From Chytridium lagenaria (taxonomy: Eukaryota; Chytridiomycota; Chytridiomycetes; Chytridiales; Chytridiaceae), in the NCBI GenBank assembly GCA_025449115.1, contig JAHLKC010000006.1, forward strand, positions 124,001-188,000: 64,000 nucleotides of DNA, read 5' to 3'. Under the pieces are notes generated by a model that worked only from the letters and a program-made list of their open reading frames with translations, searched no databases and was not told the origin of the DNA. Position 1 is the stretch's first letter. Each line of letters opens with the position of its first letter. This document shows positions 24,201-35,639 of this stretch, in pieces. The translations under genes and the position numbers were made by a program.

Positions 24201-26315
24201 ATCTTCTCTCTCACGCCATCGCTTTGGACGAGCTTGCTGGAAAAGGTCTCGTGTGCGCCGGTATTGTCGGTATCGAGGACCCCCTTCGCCCTGGTGTGTC
24301 GGAGGCTGTTGCGGACTGTAAGAAGGCTGGTGTTATTGTTCGTATGGGTGACTGGAGACAACGTCCTCACTGCTCGTGCTATTGCTACAAAGTGTGGTAT
24401 CCACACAAAGGGTGGCCTTGTTATGGAGGGATCGTACTTTAGGAAGCTCACTGACGCTGAGAGGTTTTCAATGCTGCCCAACTTGCAGGTGCTTGCTAGG
24501 TCCTCTCCAACTGACAAGCAATTGCTCGTGTCCAATCTTAAGGCAATGGGTGAAACGGTTGCTGTCACTGGAGACGGAACGAATGATGGACCTGCTCTCA
24601 AAATGGCTGATATTGGTTTCTCCATGGGTATTGCTGGCACGGAAGTCGCCAAGGAGGCTTCTTCTATTATTTTGATGGATGACTCGTTCTCTAGTGTCGT
24701 TACTGCTATCGTCTGGGGACGTGGTGTTAATGATTCCGTTAAAAAGTTTTTGCAGTTCCAGCTTTCTGTTAATGTGTCTGCTGGTGAGTTTTAGCAAGTC
24801 TACCTAATTTGTTTGGTTCAATGGTATTAATGCATTGTTATTTTATAGTCGTTATAACATTTATCTCTGCCGTCCTTGACTCGGGCGAGAGCTCTGTGCT
24901 CACAGCGGTTCAGCTCCTGTGGGTCAACTTGATTATGGACACTTTGGCCGCGCTTGCCCTCGCCACCGAGAGGCCTACCCGTGAAAACTTGCTCCGCCCC
25001 CCAGAGAGCAAAAAAGCACCCTTGATCACGTTCACCATGTGGAAGATGATTGTCGGTCAAGCTTTCCTTCAAGTATCCGTTAACCTTGCTCTTTTGGTGA
25101 GTTCGATTACATATTTGCTCCATATTTTAATAAGTCAGGATGCGTATTAATTTTTTTAATTTTTTTATAATCAGTTTGCAGGGCCTTCTTTGTTCCGCTT
25201 CACAGAACTTCAAAGCGCAGGTGGTGTATTAAACGCACACAATGACCGCGGCATTATCTCGGCGCAGAAGGCTACCTTGAGGACGATTGTGTTTAACTCT
25301 TTCGTGATGATGCAGATGTTTAACCAAGTCAAGTGAGTAATTTCGCTTGCGCTTCACATATTCTTTTATATTCTGACCAATTGCACGTTTACAGCTGTCG
25401 CCGAATTGATAACAACATCAATATTATAAAGGGCATTTTTGAGAACCCTTACCTGTACTGCATCTTCTTCGGTGTCATTTTTGTTCAGGCTATCTTGGTC
25501 AACTTTGCTGGTGTCGCCTTCTCAACTGTTCCCATTTCTGGAGCCCAGTGGGCCGTGTGCTTCCTCGTTGGATTCCTTTCCATTCCTTGGGGTGTGGTTA
25601 TTCGATTGGTAAGTTCTTATAACGTATTTTTATTGTAATGAGCAATATGCTGACACCATACAACTTCTTTTTTTTTTTAGATTCCAGACGATCTACTTTC
25701 GGTTTGCTTACGCCACAGGAACGGATACGACGTTCCGAGGTCCCTCCCTGGTAGCAGTAACAGTGTCGACATGCCCCACCACCACGTCCACCACCAACAT
25801 CGCCGTGGCTCTGATGCCGACTCTGACGACTACCTCCACAATACATCACCCGGACATCGATCCAACCCTACTCAATCCAACCCAAACAATGGTGGTGCGG
25901 TTCCCGGTATCTCTGTCACGATCCCGATCGCCGATCCTTCTGGCGCCCGTGCCAATTGGGCCGCAGCCATTGAGGGTGTTCAGAGCAGCATGGAAACGTT
26001 CAAGGCGCTTCGTGGAAACGGCAGGAGGGGATCCATGTCTTTGGCTTCCAATTCGTCGCTTACTGGTCAAGGTGGTGTGTCTGGGTCTAATGGAGGGATT
26101 TGGAATGGATTCCCAAACTGCTGTGCACGCCATGACGTCGCCTCCTATGGGCCGGTCTAATCGTTTCCCTGGTGGACAGTCGCTTATGAAGGGTGGAAGG
26201 TCAAAGACGATGGAGAGCGTTCATCGAGACGGGACAAAAAACTTTTGTTTTGGATGACGGCGCTGGTGGGTCTTCCTCGAGAAGACAGAGTCAGAACGTC
26301 GGCGCTACGTTGTAA
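21225..26315 (+). CDS. P2B-type Ca2+-transporting ATPase (PMCA/PMC1-like), copy 2
   Basis: Tandem paralog of the preceding pump, in eleven exons: 21225-21762, 21976-22007, 22055-22169, 22232-22285, 22335-22396, 22454-22736, 22792-24783, 24849-25096, 25175-25332, 25395-25608, 25681-26315. It has the same motif set: [99 protein letters not shown]. Its N-terminus has a longer Ser/Arg/Lys-rich insert, and its C-terminal tail is longer, with an [10 protein letters not shown] cluster and Ser/Gly/Asn-rich sequence. Frame breaks lie near 23299 (one base missing) and 24344 (one extra G). Two more shifts in the tail would move the stop from 26160 to 26315, where a coding-like Ser/Arg-rich end is read. 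Met at 21246 is an alternative start. Confidence 0.9.
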
Positions 26316-26796
26316 AAATAACAAGCCTTTTATTTTGGCCAATCCGCTTTCTTTGGTTTGGGTCAACGTCCCTGCCCGTGTTAAGGAAGATTCGCTCTGT
26401 TCATATATTTTTTTTGTTTGGCCCAACTTCTTTGTTTTGCTGGAACCCATCACCTTAATGCTTGTTTAACATCATTCTTTCATTGAGCACACGTTGTGGG
26501 ACTCTTTTACTTGTTCCTTTTAAATGACCCTTCACACGTCCCCGCATTCAGTAATTAATGTTAGGCACCATTTTATCTTTTTGTTTCATATAATGTGGTT
26601 TTTCATTATTTTTTCTTCGCAGAGCTTTCCCCAAACCTTTTCCCTATGATTTTACACATTTTTATCGGTCCTGCCAATAATATACGTACAATACATATCA
26701 CACATACATTATTCCATTCCGTTCCCGCCCTTTCCCGAAGAAATCAACTATAAATTTGACCCAGTTTCCCGAGACAACCGCATTCAATCTCAAAAC

Positions 26797-27210
26797 ATGA
26801 TCTTCCCATCCAACCGCCCTGCTGAGCAAATCATTATGGGAGCCGTCTTTGGCACCATGGGTCTAGCCACCATGCTCCTCCCCAATTTCGTCTCCCGTCT
26901 CTCCTTCCCCGCCCGTTACCTCGCCCTTCAGAGTCCTCAAGAACCCAACCGCCCTGTTCTCTCCAAGCCCATGAAACTCGCGATTCAATGCTTCGGCGCT
27001 CAAGCCACGTTGTGTGGGTTGCTCATCTTGACGACACGGTTCACAAGGGAAACGTTTAGGAATTTCGGGGTGGCCATGATGCCGTTTTTTGTGTTTGATT
27101 ATTTGGCGTGGAAGGATGGAGCTTTGACAGATTTTGGGGCTTTGGGGGATGGAATTGGGAATGTGGTGTTTACGGTGTGTTGTTACATTGGCTATAGTAG
27201 GTTGTCATGA
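26797..27210 (+). CDS. Small multi-pass membrane protein, function unknown
   Basis: A single-exon frame of 137 aa with no indel. Residues 10-33 (IIMGAVFGTMGLATMLLPNF), about 68-83 (AIQCFGAQATLCGLLIL) and about 117-133 (GIGNVVFTVCCYIGY) are hydrophobic, with a fourth possible segment around FGVAMMPFFVFDYLAW, so three or four membrane spans are likely. No signal peptide is obvious and I do not recognise the family. A CTATAAATTT sequence lies about 50 bases upstream of the start. The neighbours are the Ca2+-ATPase (same strand, about 480 bases upstream) and the convergent tRNA ligase. Confidence 0.65.
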   Translation: MIFPSNRPAEQIIMGAVFGTMGLATMLLPNFVSRLSFPARYLALQSPQEPNRPVLSKPMKLAIQCFGAQATLCGLLILTTRFTRETFRNFGVAMMPFFVFDYLAWKDGALTDFGALGDGIGNVVFTVCCYIGYSRLS

Positions 27211-27374
27211 GCAGTTTTTCTCTGGGATGCCTTTGTTTTTCTTGAGATTATCAAACTGGTCTCATAAAGGTTTTTCTCTCATGCAATGACTCGTTGTTTT
27301 ATATTACGCAAGTTTGAGATAAAAGAAGGCTTTTCAAAACATTCATTAAAAAAAAAGAAAGCAAATTCACAGTC

Positions 27375-30288
27375 TTAGAAGTAAAACTCTGACACGTATC
27401 CAAAGAGTTCCACAGGTGCCCCAAACGAGACCTTAACAAATCTCTCCCCCTGCACAACAACCAACCCTCCAACCTCTGTTTTACCAAACCCCCCAGCTTC
27501 AACTCCCCGCGCAGCAACCTCCAACACCTCATTCGAAAGCACGGCAGCCACCTTCTCACTCCTCGTCCCAACGGTAATATGCGGTCTCTTGTTTGCACAC
27601 TCCAAATCCGCCATTATCTTGACAGGCACGCACATGACACGATCATCAAACACCACCTCATCTACTTCCATTCGAACACGGTGGGGTAGCCGAGACCCGG
27701 TTCCTAGCCATTGATCCACAGTGTAAGGTTCATCACCTGCCACTTTGGTATCCACACCTCCTGCAAAGACTCCATCTGATGCAATGAGGTTGGAATACGT
27801 GGTGGCGAGGTGATGATGTTCTTTGACTTTTGGGACGGCCAACGTCACGTGGAACCCCTTTTTGATACGATTTTGCGATTGAAGGAGGTCCCATAATTCA
27901 CATAACGATGGATCTTGGGGACGGAGACGGGTGAAGAGGGCGTCCAGAAATTCAGTGAGAGAGTGGGAGTGGTTGATGAGGATACCGTAGTAACTGGGTG
28001 GACGCTTCTTTTTATCCTTTTTAGGGGAGGCTTTTTCGATGGAGAGTGGGGTGGATGTGGTGGGCTCCGATTTTAATGTGGAGAGGATTTGGGTGATGAT
28101 GTCGTCCGAGGGGATGTCGAGGTTGAGGGCTTCGTAGACTTGTTTGATTCTGTGGAGGGTAGTTGAGAAGGGGTCGATCGTGATGATGGCGTCGATGAGA
28201 ATGTCGTCTTTCAGGGATGGGTTTAAAGGAGTGAATTGGTTGAGGAACATGTTGACAACTCGAGCATAATCAGGGGAGTTTCGTGGTGTAAGGGTTTGAT
28301 GATTTTCTCCTCTGTTCAATAAAAATCAGTCAGATGATAATTTAAAAATAGAGTCAGTCAAACCTAATCTCTATACGACTGGTAGCAAGTTTCAGTAGTT
28401 GAGCCTTCCGATCCTGCTCATGCCATGACACGTCCCATTCCAACGCGAGAATTTTACCATTCGGATACACCGACTTGAACTTTGCCGCGAGCTCCCTCCG
28501 ATGCTGTCCCAAATGATTACATTTATCCGCATACACAACATGGCAGACTTTAAATTGCGCCATCACAGCCTCAACAAATCTCTTCTTGTAATTATCGGAC
28601 TGAATATGTCCCATGTTTGGAATCAACTCGGAGAGACACTTGCCAAGTGTTGATTTGCCTAACCCCACAATCCCAACAGGAATAATCATAATCTTGCAAG
28701 GCTCCTCTGTTGTGTCCATGGCGAGTTTGTCCGGACGTCTACCGCTGATCTTCATGGATGCCATAGAATCCCCCAATTCTTCCACAGATTTTCCGTTCTT
28801 CTTTTTAAAGTCATCCCGCTCTTCCGCGGCGTCCCCGTCATCCATGATAGTAGCTTCACCTCTCTTAAATTCCGCCGTGGTCTCCTGAGCAGCGTCGACG
28901 AGTTCCTTGGAATTATCAACTATTCCGGAATCCGCGAGAAACTGGTTCCGCGCCTTGATGATGCCTTTGTTCTGCAAATATCCGTCGAAATAACCGCGAT
29001 CGGATCGAATCTTTTCCTTGGCCCATTGAATGTACTTTCGCGTCAATTCGTGGCGTGGTTTGAATTTTTCGGCCTTGTTTGTTATAAGCATCTTGGTGAA
29101 CTCTCGCCACCTAGAGTTTGGCGATTGAATGTAAGTTGACAAAGAATTTTCTTTGAGAGGGGCAAATTATAACTTACTCTCGGTACATGAGATATGGTTG
29201 GGCGTATTTGATTTTAAAAAAGACGGTGGTGCCTTTTTCTGACTTGCAGCGGACAACAAATCCTTCGATAGCTCGTCCATTGTACGATCCAGTTTCGCCA
29301 CATTGTGACGTAAACTCCATAACCTCTGTACCGCGATAAAAGATTAAGTACAAATAGTTACAGTTATAAATAATGATGAAAACTAACCGTCAAATGTGTT
29401 GAAGCAAAGACAATCCACGAGAAAAAAGCCAAAGCGCTGAGCAAAGGAAACCAACTTTTCGTGAGGCCAGGCGACGAATTCGGGTGTGTTTTCATTAATA
29501 CCGTGAAGGTAAAGACCCCTTCTACCGACAGGATATTCCAGAATGTGTTCTTCAAAGTCGTCGTCTGCAAGCTTTTTATACAGTCGGTTCGGTCGATTAA
29601 CATTCTGGAAACAAATGCTGGAGGGAGAATGCAACCAAAGAAAAGAGAAGCACGAACAGAGAGAGATGCGATCATGCCAAAGGCAACTCACCTCAAATAC
29701 AGCAGTGACCTTGTGCTCTGTCAAAAAGTCGACGAGATCCTTTTTGGTCGCGGACGAGTTTTCGACATGTCTGTCAAGCCATTCACGACCCTTTTCAGCA
29801 TGCGGCCCGATCGAATGCTTTGACGTGACGACAATATCATTGTCAACAGCTGACAGAAAAATGATGCATCCATTCTCCTTGAGAGTCGCCTCATAAGGCC
29901 CAACAGTCCTTGTTTGAAGGTTCTCACGAGTAGTCCATTTGGTTTCGCCCACATTGAAAAACTTGTCATATCCTCTCGTCACGATCTCATACTTTCCCCC
30001 ACCTCTCACCTTCAAGCCGCCAGCCTCACGATTGCGGACAAAGAGACCGCGGGCGAGAGTGGGGAGGATGGGAGGATCTTTTGCGTAGAGATTCTCGGGA
30101 CATGTGTAGGAGGTGATGGTGACGGATGGCATATGAGGAATGTGGTGTGATGTCTTGCGGATGGATCTCTTTTTCCCTTTACCTCCACCTCCACACATGG
30201 AATCAAGTGCGGCAACAAGAGCATCTGGAGAGTCGTATTGAGCGGATGGGAAGGGATATCCTATGCCTTTCTTTTCCGACGGAGCCAT
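27375..30288 (-). CDS. TRL1: Trifunctional tRNA ligase, Trl1 type
   Basis: Joins tRNA halves after intron removal and, in fungi, the HAC1-type mRNA. Five exons: 30288-29692, 29604-29388, 29325-29178, 29110-28364, 28311-27375. The ligase domain comes first: ATLKENGCIIF with the adenylated Lys, SKHSIGPHAEKG, GLYLHGINENTP, GFVVRC, FFKIKYAQPYLMYRE. The polynucleotide-kinase domain follows, with P-loop GIVGLGKST and GHIQSDNYKKRF, ADKCNHLGQHRR, EIRGENHQT. The C-terminal 2H cyclic phosphodiesterase has two HxT motifs, HVTLAV and HITVGT. All three activities are therefore represented. The exons join in frame without corrections, unlike many neighbours. About 880 aa, normal for the family. Confidence 0.95.
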
Positions 30289-30930
30289 AACGGGAGTATT
30301 GTGTGATGGTAAAGAAAGGACAGGATGGCTTTTTAATTTATTTTAAAACTTTTTTTGACTTTGCGCAGAGCAAGCGGCGCAGCGCAGGCCATCACAAATC
30401 GTCTCGAAATACAGGGAATGATCAGTCTTTTGTATGAGGTTCATAACAATGAACATGTCCATGGACGAGTGAAGGGAGCAGCAAAGTCATCACCACGTAT
30501 CTGATGATCTTTTATCATCCATTACTATATACCTATATCGAATAAAGAAGTACATGTGTAGATGACTAAAGCAATAGGAATGTATTATACATGGTCAAAA
30601 TATGTGAAATATCAGGGCCTCACTCACTATCTCACCCATGTATGATATGATATGTATGTGTGTATGATATGTAACAAGCATCTATTATTAAAAGAAAAAA
30701 GGTTTTGTATTTAAACAAAAGCATATGTGTATAAATGTGTATAGAAGAATAAAACAAGGGGGGAGGAGGAGGGTTACTTTATTATTATCAACATTGTCCA
30801 CATGGGTACATTTGTATCGTATACACAACATTTTAAATCTATATTATTTATTTATTTATGTTTACAAAGCAAGTAAAACACATTCTAATCTAATTAACTA
30901 AAACACGGATTCTTGATTGATTTGATGTGC

Positions 30931-30958
30931 ATGGATGGATGGATGGATGGATGATGAT
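30931..30958. repeat. (GGAT)n microsatellite
   Basis: About five tetranucleotide units followed by GAT triplets. Confidence 0.85.
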
Positions 30959-31047
30959 GATCATCAAATATATTTTAATTAATTTATTATTTTATGTATA
31001 CCGTAAATAGAGTAAATATTATATAGTGTATTCATTAGGTAGTGAGC

Positions 31048-31101
31048 GACTGACTGACTGACTGACTGACTGACTGACTGACTGACTGACTGACTGACTG
31101 A
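31048..31101. repeat. (GACT)n microsatellite, about 13 units
   Basis: A perfect tetranucleotide array of about 54 bases upstream of the subtilisin gene. Confidence 0.95.
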
Positions 31102-31767
31102 TCAGCTACCTCCTACTAATAATTATTTATGAATATATATATATTTACTACTACTGGCTGATGACTCTGAACCAACAGCAACTCGGCATATTATTAATAA
31201 TTAATTAATTAATTAATAATAATATTATCTAAAAATACATATTAAATAAAATAATAATAAAATTATATTAATTAATAAAAATTATTTTTTAAAAATACAG
31301 AGGGTATAAATAGGAGCGCCTCAAATTTCTCCGCCCAAGCGTATATTGTATATCCCCCCCACCACAAAACACACTTTACGGTGAGCCATCATTACTTCTC
31401 CACGTTGTGTTGGTTGGGTGTAGCTTGCGAGCCATCCATCACATTAGTCATCTGCCCCTATCTCTCCTCCTCTCCAGTGATGGTTGACACTCGAGTATGG
31501 GGCCTTCAACATGGAAAATGGGACAGAGTCTGGATGTGTGGCGGAATGCTTGGGGATGTGGCCCAGATACCCAACTTATCTCATCCACATCTACCCTACA
31601 ATCTGAGAACTGAAGGACACCATCAACATTAAAAGTCATTTGCGGACCGATTCGATGAGCATGGGACTGTATTGCTTGTGTAAACGCGCTCCACACTTTC
31701 ACTCTCCTCTGGCGAGCTTATCGTGTGGCGAAATACTAATGTGTTTATTCTCTTTCATCTAGTCAAT

Positions 31768-33736
31768 ATGCGCATTGGTTTGGTAGCCCTTTTGGGTGCT
31801 CTCGCAGCGTCCGTTGCCGCAAAGCCCGTGACGGTCCACACTAACATTCTCGACTCTCCTGCCGGTACCCTCATTCCTGACCAGGTATTAAAGCAAACAG
31901 TACTATTATTTGCTCACGAGGGGCTGACTCTTTCTCTCTTTTTTGTTTATCCAGTACATTGTCGTCTTCAAGAACCATGTTTCTGAGAGTGACATTGAAT
32001 CGCACGAGAACTTCCTCATGTCTCTTGTCGCACCCCAGCCCTTGGTCATGCAGAGCAACTCGGAAGACTCTATGCAGATCACCTCTGTCACCATGAAGTC
32101 TCCAGTCCCTGACTTTGACATCTTCCGCCGTTACTTGCTCTCCGAGTTTAAGGGATATGCCGCCAAGATGCCCAGAAAGCTTGCCCAAGCTCTCGCTGTA
32201 TGTTTATAACTCTCTTGCCACTTTTCGTCTTATCTGGCAGCCTCGCTTACATAGGCGCTTTTTAGAAACTCCCCGAGGTTGCCTACGTTGAGCAGGATCA
32301 GGTTGTCCGCATCATGGATGTCCAGCCCAACCCTCCTTCATGGGGTCTGAAGCGCATCAGCTCCAGGGACCTTCCTCTTTCCAAGGACTTTGTCTTCCCA
32401 GACTCTGCTGGAGGTTGGGTTTCCTCTTGTTATCCCTACGTTTCTTTTTTTTCAAGTTACTAATTTGCTTTTCTCGGGAATAGAGGGTGTTGATGCTTAC
32501 ATTGTCGACACTGGTGTTTTCATCAAGCACAAGGACTTTGCTGGCCGTGCCGTCATTGGAAAATCCTTCTCCACCGACAAGCACGACCGTGACGGTAACG
32601 GTCATGGAACCCACGTTGCTGGAACCGGTTAGCAAACCTTTTTTTTTTTTGGTTCCTTCTTCTGTTTTCTTTGTCAATGAGATTATTCTTTCAACTCTCT
32701 GACCTGCTTTTATTCGCAACACAGTTGCCGGTGGCTCGTATGGTGTTGCCAAAAAGGCCAACATTATCGCCGTCAAGGTGCTCAACTCGCAGGGCTCTGG
32801 AACCAACTCCGATGTCATTGCTGGTATTGAGTATGCTGGTACTGAGACCAAGAAGAGTGGGCGCAAGTCTGTCGGCAAATGTCCCTCGGTGGTGGTGCCT
32901 CTGCTGCCCTGGATGCGGCAGTCAAGGCCGCCATCAACAACGGTGTTATGTTTGCCGTCGCTGCCGGTAACTCTGCCGGTGACGCCTGCAAGCTCTCACC
33001 GGCCCGTGTCAAGGAAGCTTTGACCGTCGCTGCCTCTGACAACAAGGATAAGCTTGCTTCCTTCTCTGAGCGCGGCCCCTGTGTCGACATTATTGCCCCT
33101 GGTGTTGACATTACTTCTAGGTAAGCTCTCGTGTGAATGAACTCGTTTGCTTTTTTGCGCGTATTCTAATAACAATATCCTTCTTCATCTTCTCTTTGTG
33201 CCAGCTGGAACAATGGTCAGGAGAACACCATCTCGGGTACCTCGATGGCCACTCCCCATGTGACCGGAGTTCTCGCTCTTGCCGCCGCGGAGCACAACTT
33301 CACCTCCCCCAAGGAGTTGAAGAACTACGTGATTGCCGTCGGTAGCCGCGCAAAAGTTACTGGTGTCCCCAAAAACACTGTCAACATTCTTCTTTTTGCC
33401 AACGTCACTGGACCCGCACCCGAGCCCTCCCCTGAAGAGCCAGACAAGCCCGAGCCTGAGCCTGAGGACGTAAGTATTCATTTTATTCATGCGTAAAATG
33501 ATCATATATTGATTTTTATTTATAGCCTGAAGACCCCCCGGAGGGTGGTGCCTGTCCTTTCCCCCAGTGTCTCTTCGACCCCGCATGTACCGAGTGTGGT
33601 AAGTCTCAAATTTCTTCCTTGATTACTTTTTGATTTTTTTCACTTTCTCTTTCTTTTCTTTTTTTCGATTCTCCCTTATCGATTCATCTGGTTCTAACAA
33701 TTTTATAATAATTTCCTCAGAATTTTTGATGAAGTA
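31768..33736 (+). CDS. Secreted subtilisin-like serine protease (S8A, proteinase K type)
   Basis: Extracellular or vacuolar endoprotease. Exons: 31768-31884, 31955-32197, 32266-32413, 32484-32627, 32725-33120, 33205-33469, 33526-33598, 33721-33736. A signal peptide ([18 protein letters not shown]) precedes an I9-type propeptide beginning [18 protein letters not shown]. The catalytic domain shows the triad: Asp in YIVDTGV, His in [12 protein letters not shown], Ser in [12 protein letters not shown]; the oxyanion Asn is in AAGNSAGD. A Pro/Glu-rich spacer after [13 protein letters not shown] leads to a short Cys-containing tail (CPFPQC, CTEC). One base is missing near 32877, before [15 protein letters not shown]. 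Fungal homologues are secreted nutrient or host-tissue proteases. A broken, inverted copy of the 3' exons lies downstream. Confidence 0.93.
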
Positions 33737-34489
33737 GATATCGGCTGCACCATCTGACTGAGAGGTCGTAGTGGATCACTTTTACCTTTGCCTTTACTCC
33801 TGATGTGTATTTTTCCTTCTACCTTTGATTGCTCTTGTTTATTTTTTGTTTTTTCTTTTGCAAGAAACCATATAATCACAAAACATGTTTTCTTTCTTGG
33901 GTCTACAGTTCTTTTCATCATTCCCGTCTGTGTAGGCTACGATTAAGGGGGTTTGAGAAGAGTGAAGGAGAATCTTTTATCACTCTTTTTGTTTCTCAGA
34001 GGGCCTCGTTTCCTTCTCCTGTAGAGGCGTCAAATGAAACTGTAGACTTGTATTTTCAAGTTGATCTCATTTTTATCCTTTGAGCCGTTTGCCTTTTTAA
34101 CTTGTGTTTGCAGTTTGATGCAAAGTTCCGAGTACCGTCCGGTTGGTGCGTACACACTACACTTTGCGATCGCATAAATTCATATAAATTTGGTGTTTTC
34201 TGACAAGCATGGTGTAATGTATCTACATTGTTATTACCTACATGCTATTCAAACATTTTACACATCCATTCAATTATTATTAAGTTGAATGATCAGAAAA
34301 AGAACTTAGAAGCAAATAGAGAACAACGAAAGTAATTTTATCACACTAAAAGCCAAAACGGGTACAACAGACACTGCGGGAAACGACAGGCACCAACCAC
34401 CCTGCGGAGACACCGAGAGGTCCTCCGGCTGATGAATAAAAAAGAAACACGACTCGTTTTACATCTTATTACGTTGAATTATCACGTCT
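33737..34489. other. Intergenic region
   Basis: About 750 bases between the subtilisin gene and its inverted fragment. It is T-rich 3' flank and then AT-rich DNA, with no supported gene. Confidence 0.5.
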
Positions 34490-34930
34490 TAATGCTCATG
34501 GGAAGGCTCGGGTACGGGGACAGTGACGTTGGTGTAGACGAATTTTGTCAGTCTTGCGGATGCCAGAAACGTTGGCGCGGTTACGACGGCGATGATATAT
34601 TTCTTCAACTCCTTGGGAAAGGTAAAGTTGCTCCATTGCACCCGGACATGTGGGGAGTGGCTGTCGAGGAGCCCGGAATGTTATTCTTCTAGCCGTAATT
34701 GTTCCGGCTGACTAAAAAAGAAGAAAGGGGGTGTGGTTGTTGAAATATGTTTAGAAAAGTAAAGCAGTCCGTTAAAAAAGGAGGGTACCTAGACGTAATG
34801 TCAACGTCAGGGACCACGCTCTGAGAAAGATCAAGTTTTTCTTGTTGTCATAGCCCTCCCGTCAAAGTTTTTTACACGGACAGATGAGAACGCGCAAGTA
34901 CTGTCCAACGAGATTGTAGATAAACACGCA
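34490..34930 (-). pseudogene. Inverted fragment of a subtilisin-like protease gene
   Basis: Read on the minus strand, 34930-34795 matches the intact gene's stretch from about [17 protein letters not shown] to PGVDITS, including the exon end and a GT donor. After a short intron, 34710-34490 matches the next exon: NNYG, stop, KNNIPGSSTATPHMSG, then NFTFPKELKKYIIAV and TKFVYTNVTVPVPEPS. It lacks the hydrophobic VLALAAAEH segment after the catalytic Ser motif. It also carries an in-frame TAG, a small deletion in the first exon, and no 5' part. It is a real decayed copy, since it combines a stop with multi-base deletions. Confidence 0.85.
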
Positions 34931-35639
34931 AGTAGAAACTGCAACTACCCACACACAATTTCCGAGATATTAGGAAGAGATAATCTAAAGAAGGATGAAA
35001 ACTCGTCAAAGAATATAGGCTCTTGGACTTAGAGCTCTTTTGCTCTTCTACATTCAGAGCTCTTTTACTCTTCTACATTCACTGACGGATGGTTTGTGTT
35101 GTTTTATAGCTTTAAGTTATATGAATGGCACGGCTGCAATCCACGATTTCTTTATACAGCTCAAATTGCTACATGAATAGAGTACAACTAATAAAGCAAG
35201 CGTACAAGATGCCATCAATGTTTATTTATTAATGTTCCTTCATATTCTATAGTCCCAAAGCCCATGGTTGTAAATCTGATATCATGGGTCGCAATAAGGT
35301 TTCGGTTGAGATCGTTTGAAGCGATGGCGCGCGCGACATCTTCTAATAAGCACTGTAATAGTATCATCACTTTTATCAACGTTTAAAGGAAATGGCATGC
35401 CTCTTTCTAACCATCACAAAAAGTATAGCCAGATGAAACTCCGTCACGCATTTTAAATGCTATGCCGCAGAAATATAGACCCGAAATACATTTTCATCTG
35501 AGGTTCCGCGCGGAAATATACATATTGGAATAGTAAAGGATTTCCATTCCTTTTTTTTTTTTTGGAGGCCCACCGGTTTGACGTACCAACATGTTACTCT
35601 TCTTTTGAAGTGCCCATGCTTCAATAAGGTTGTGAAAGA
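34931..35639. other. Intergenic region
   Basis: About 700 bases of AT-rich DNA upstream of the glycosyltransferase, with a two-unit 25-bp tandem repeat at 35031-35080. No gene is recognisable. Confidence 0.5.
35031..35080. repeat. Tandem repeat, two 25-bp units
   Basis: Unit AGAGCTCTTTTRCTCTTCTA plus CATTC occurs twice in a row and differs at one base. Confidence 0.9.

Larger units (their letters stand above)
30289..31767. other. AT-rich intergenic region with microsatellites
   Basis: Divergent promoter region between tRNA ligase (-) and the subtilisin gene (+). It holds (GATG)n and (GACT)n arrays and long AT-only stretches. The subtilisin leader probably contains an intron ending in the AG just before 31763. 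No gene is supported. Confidence 0.55.

Noticed and set aside
34432..34692. 86-codon plus-strand frame that looks like a small protein
   Set aside because: It is the antisense of the subtilisin pseudogene fragment. The meaningful homology is on the minus strand.
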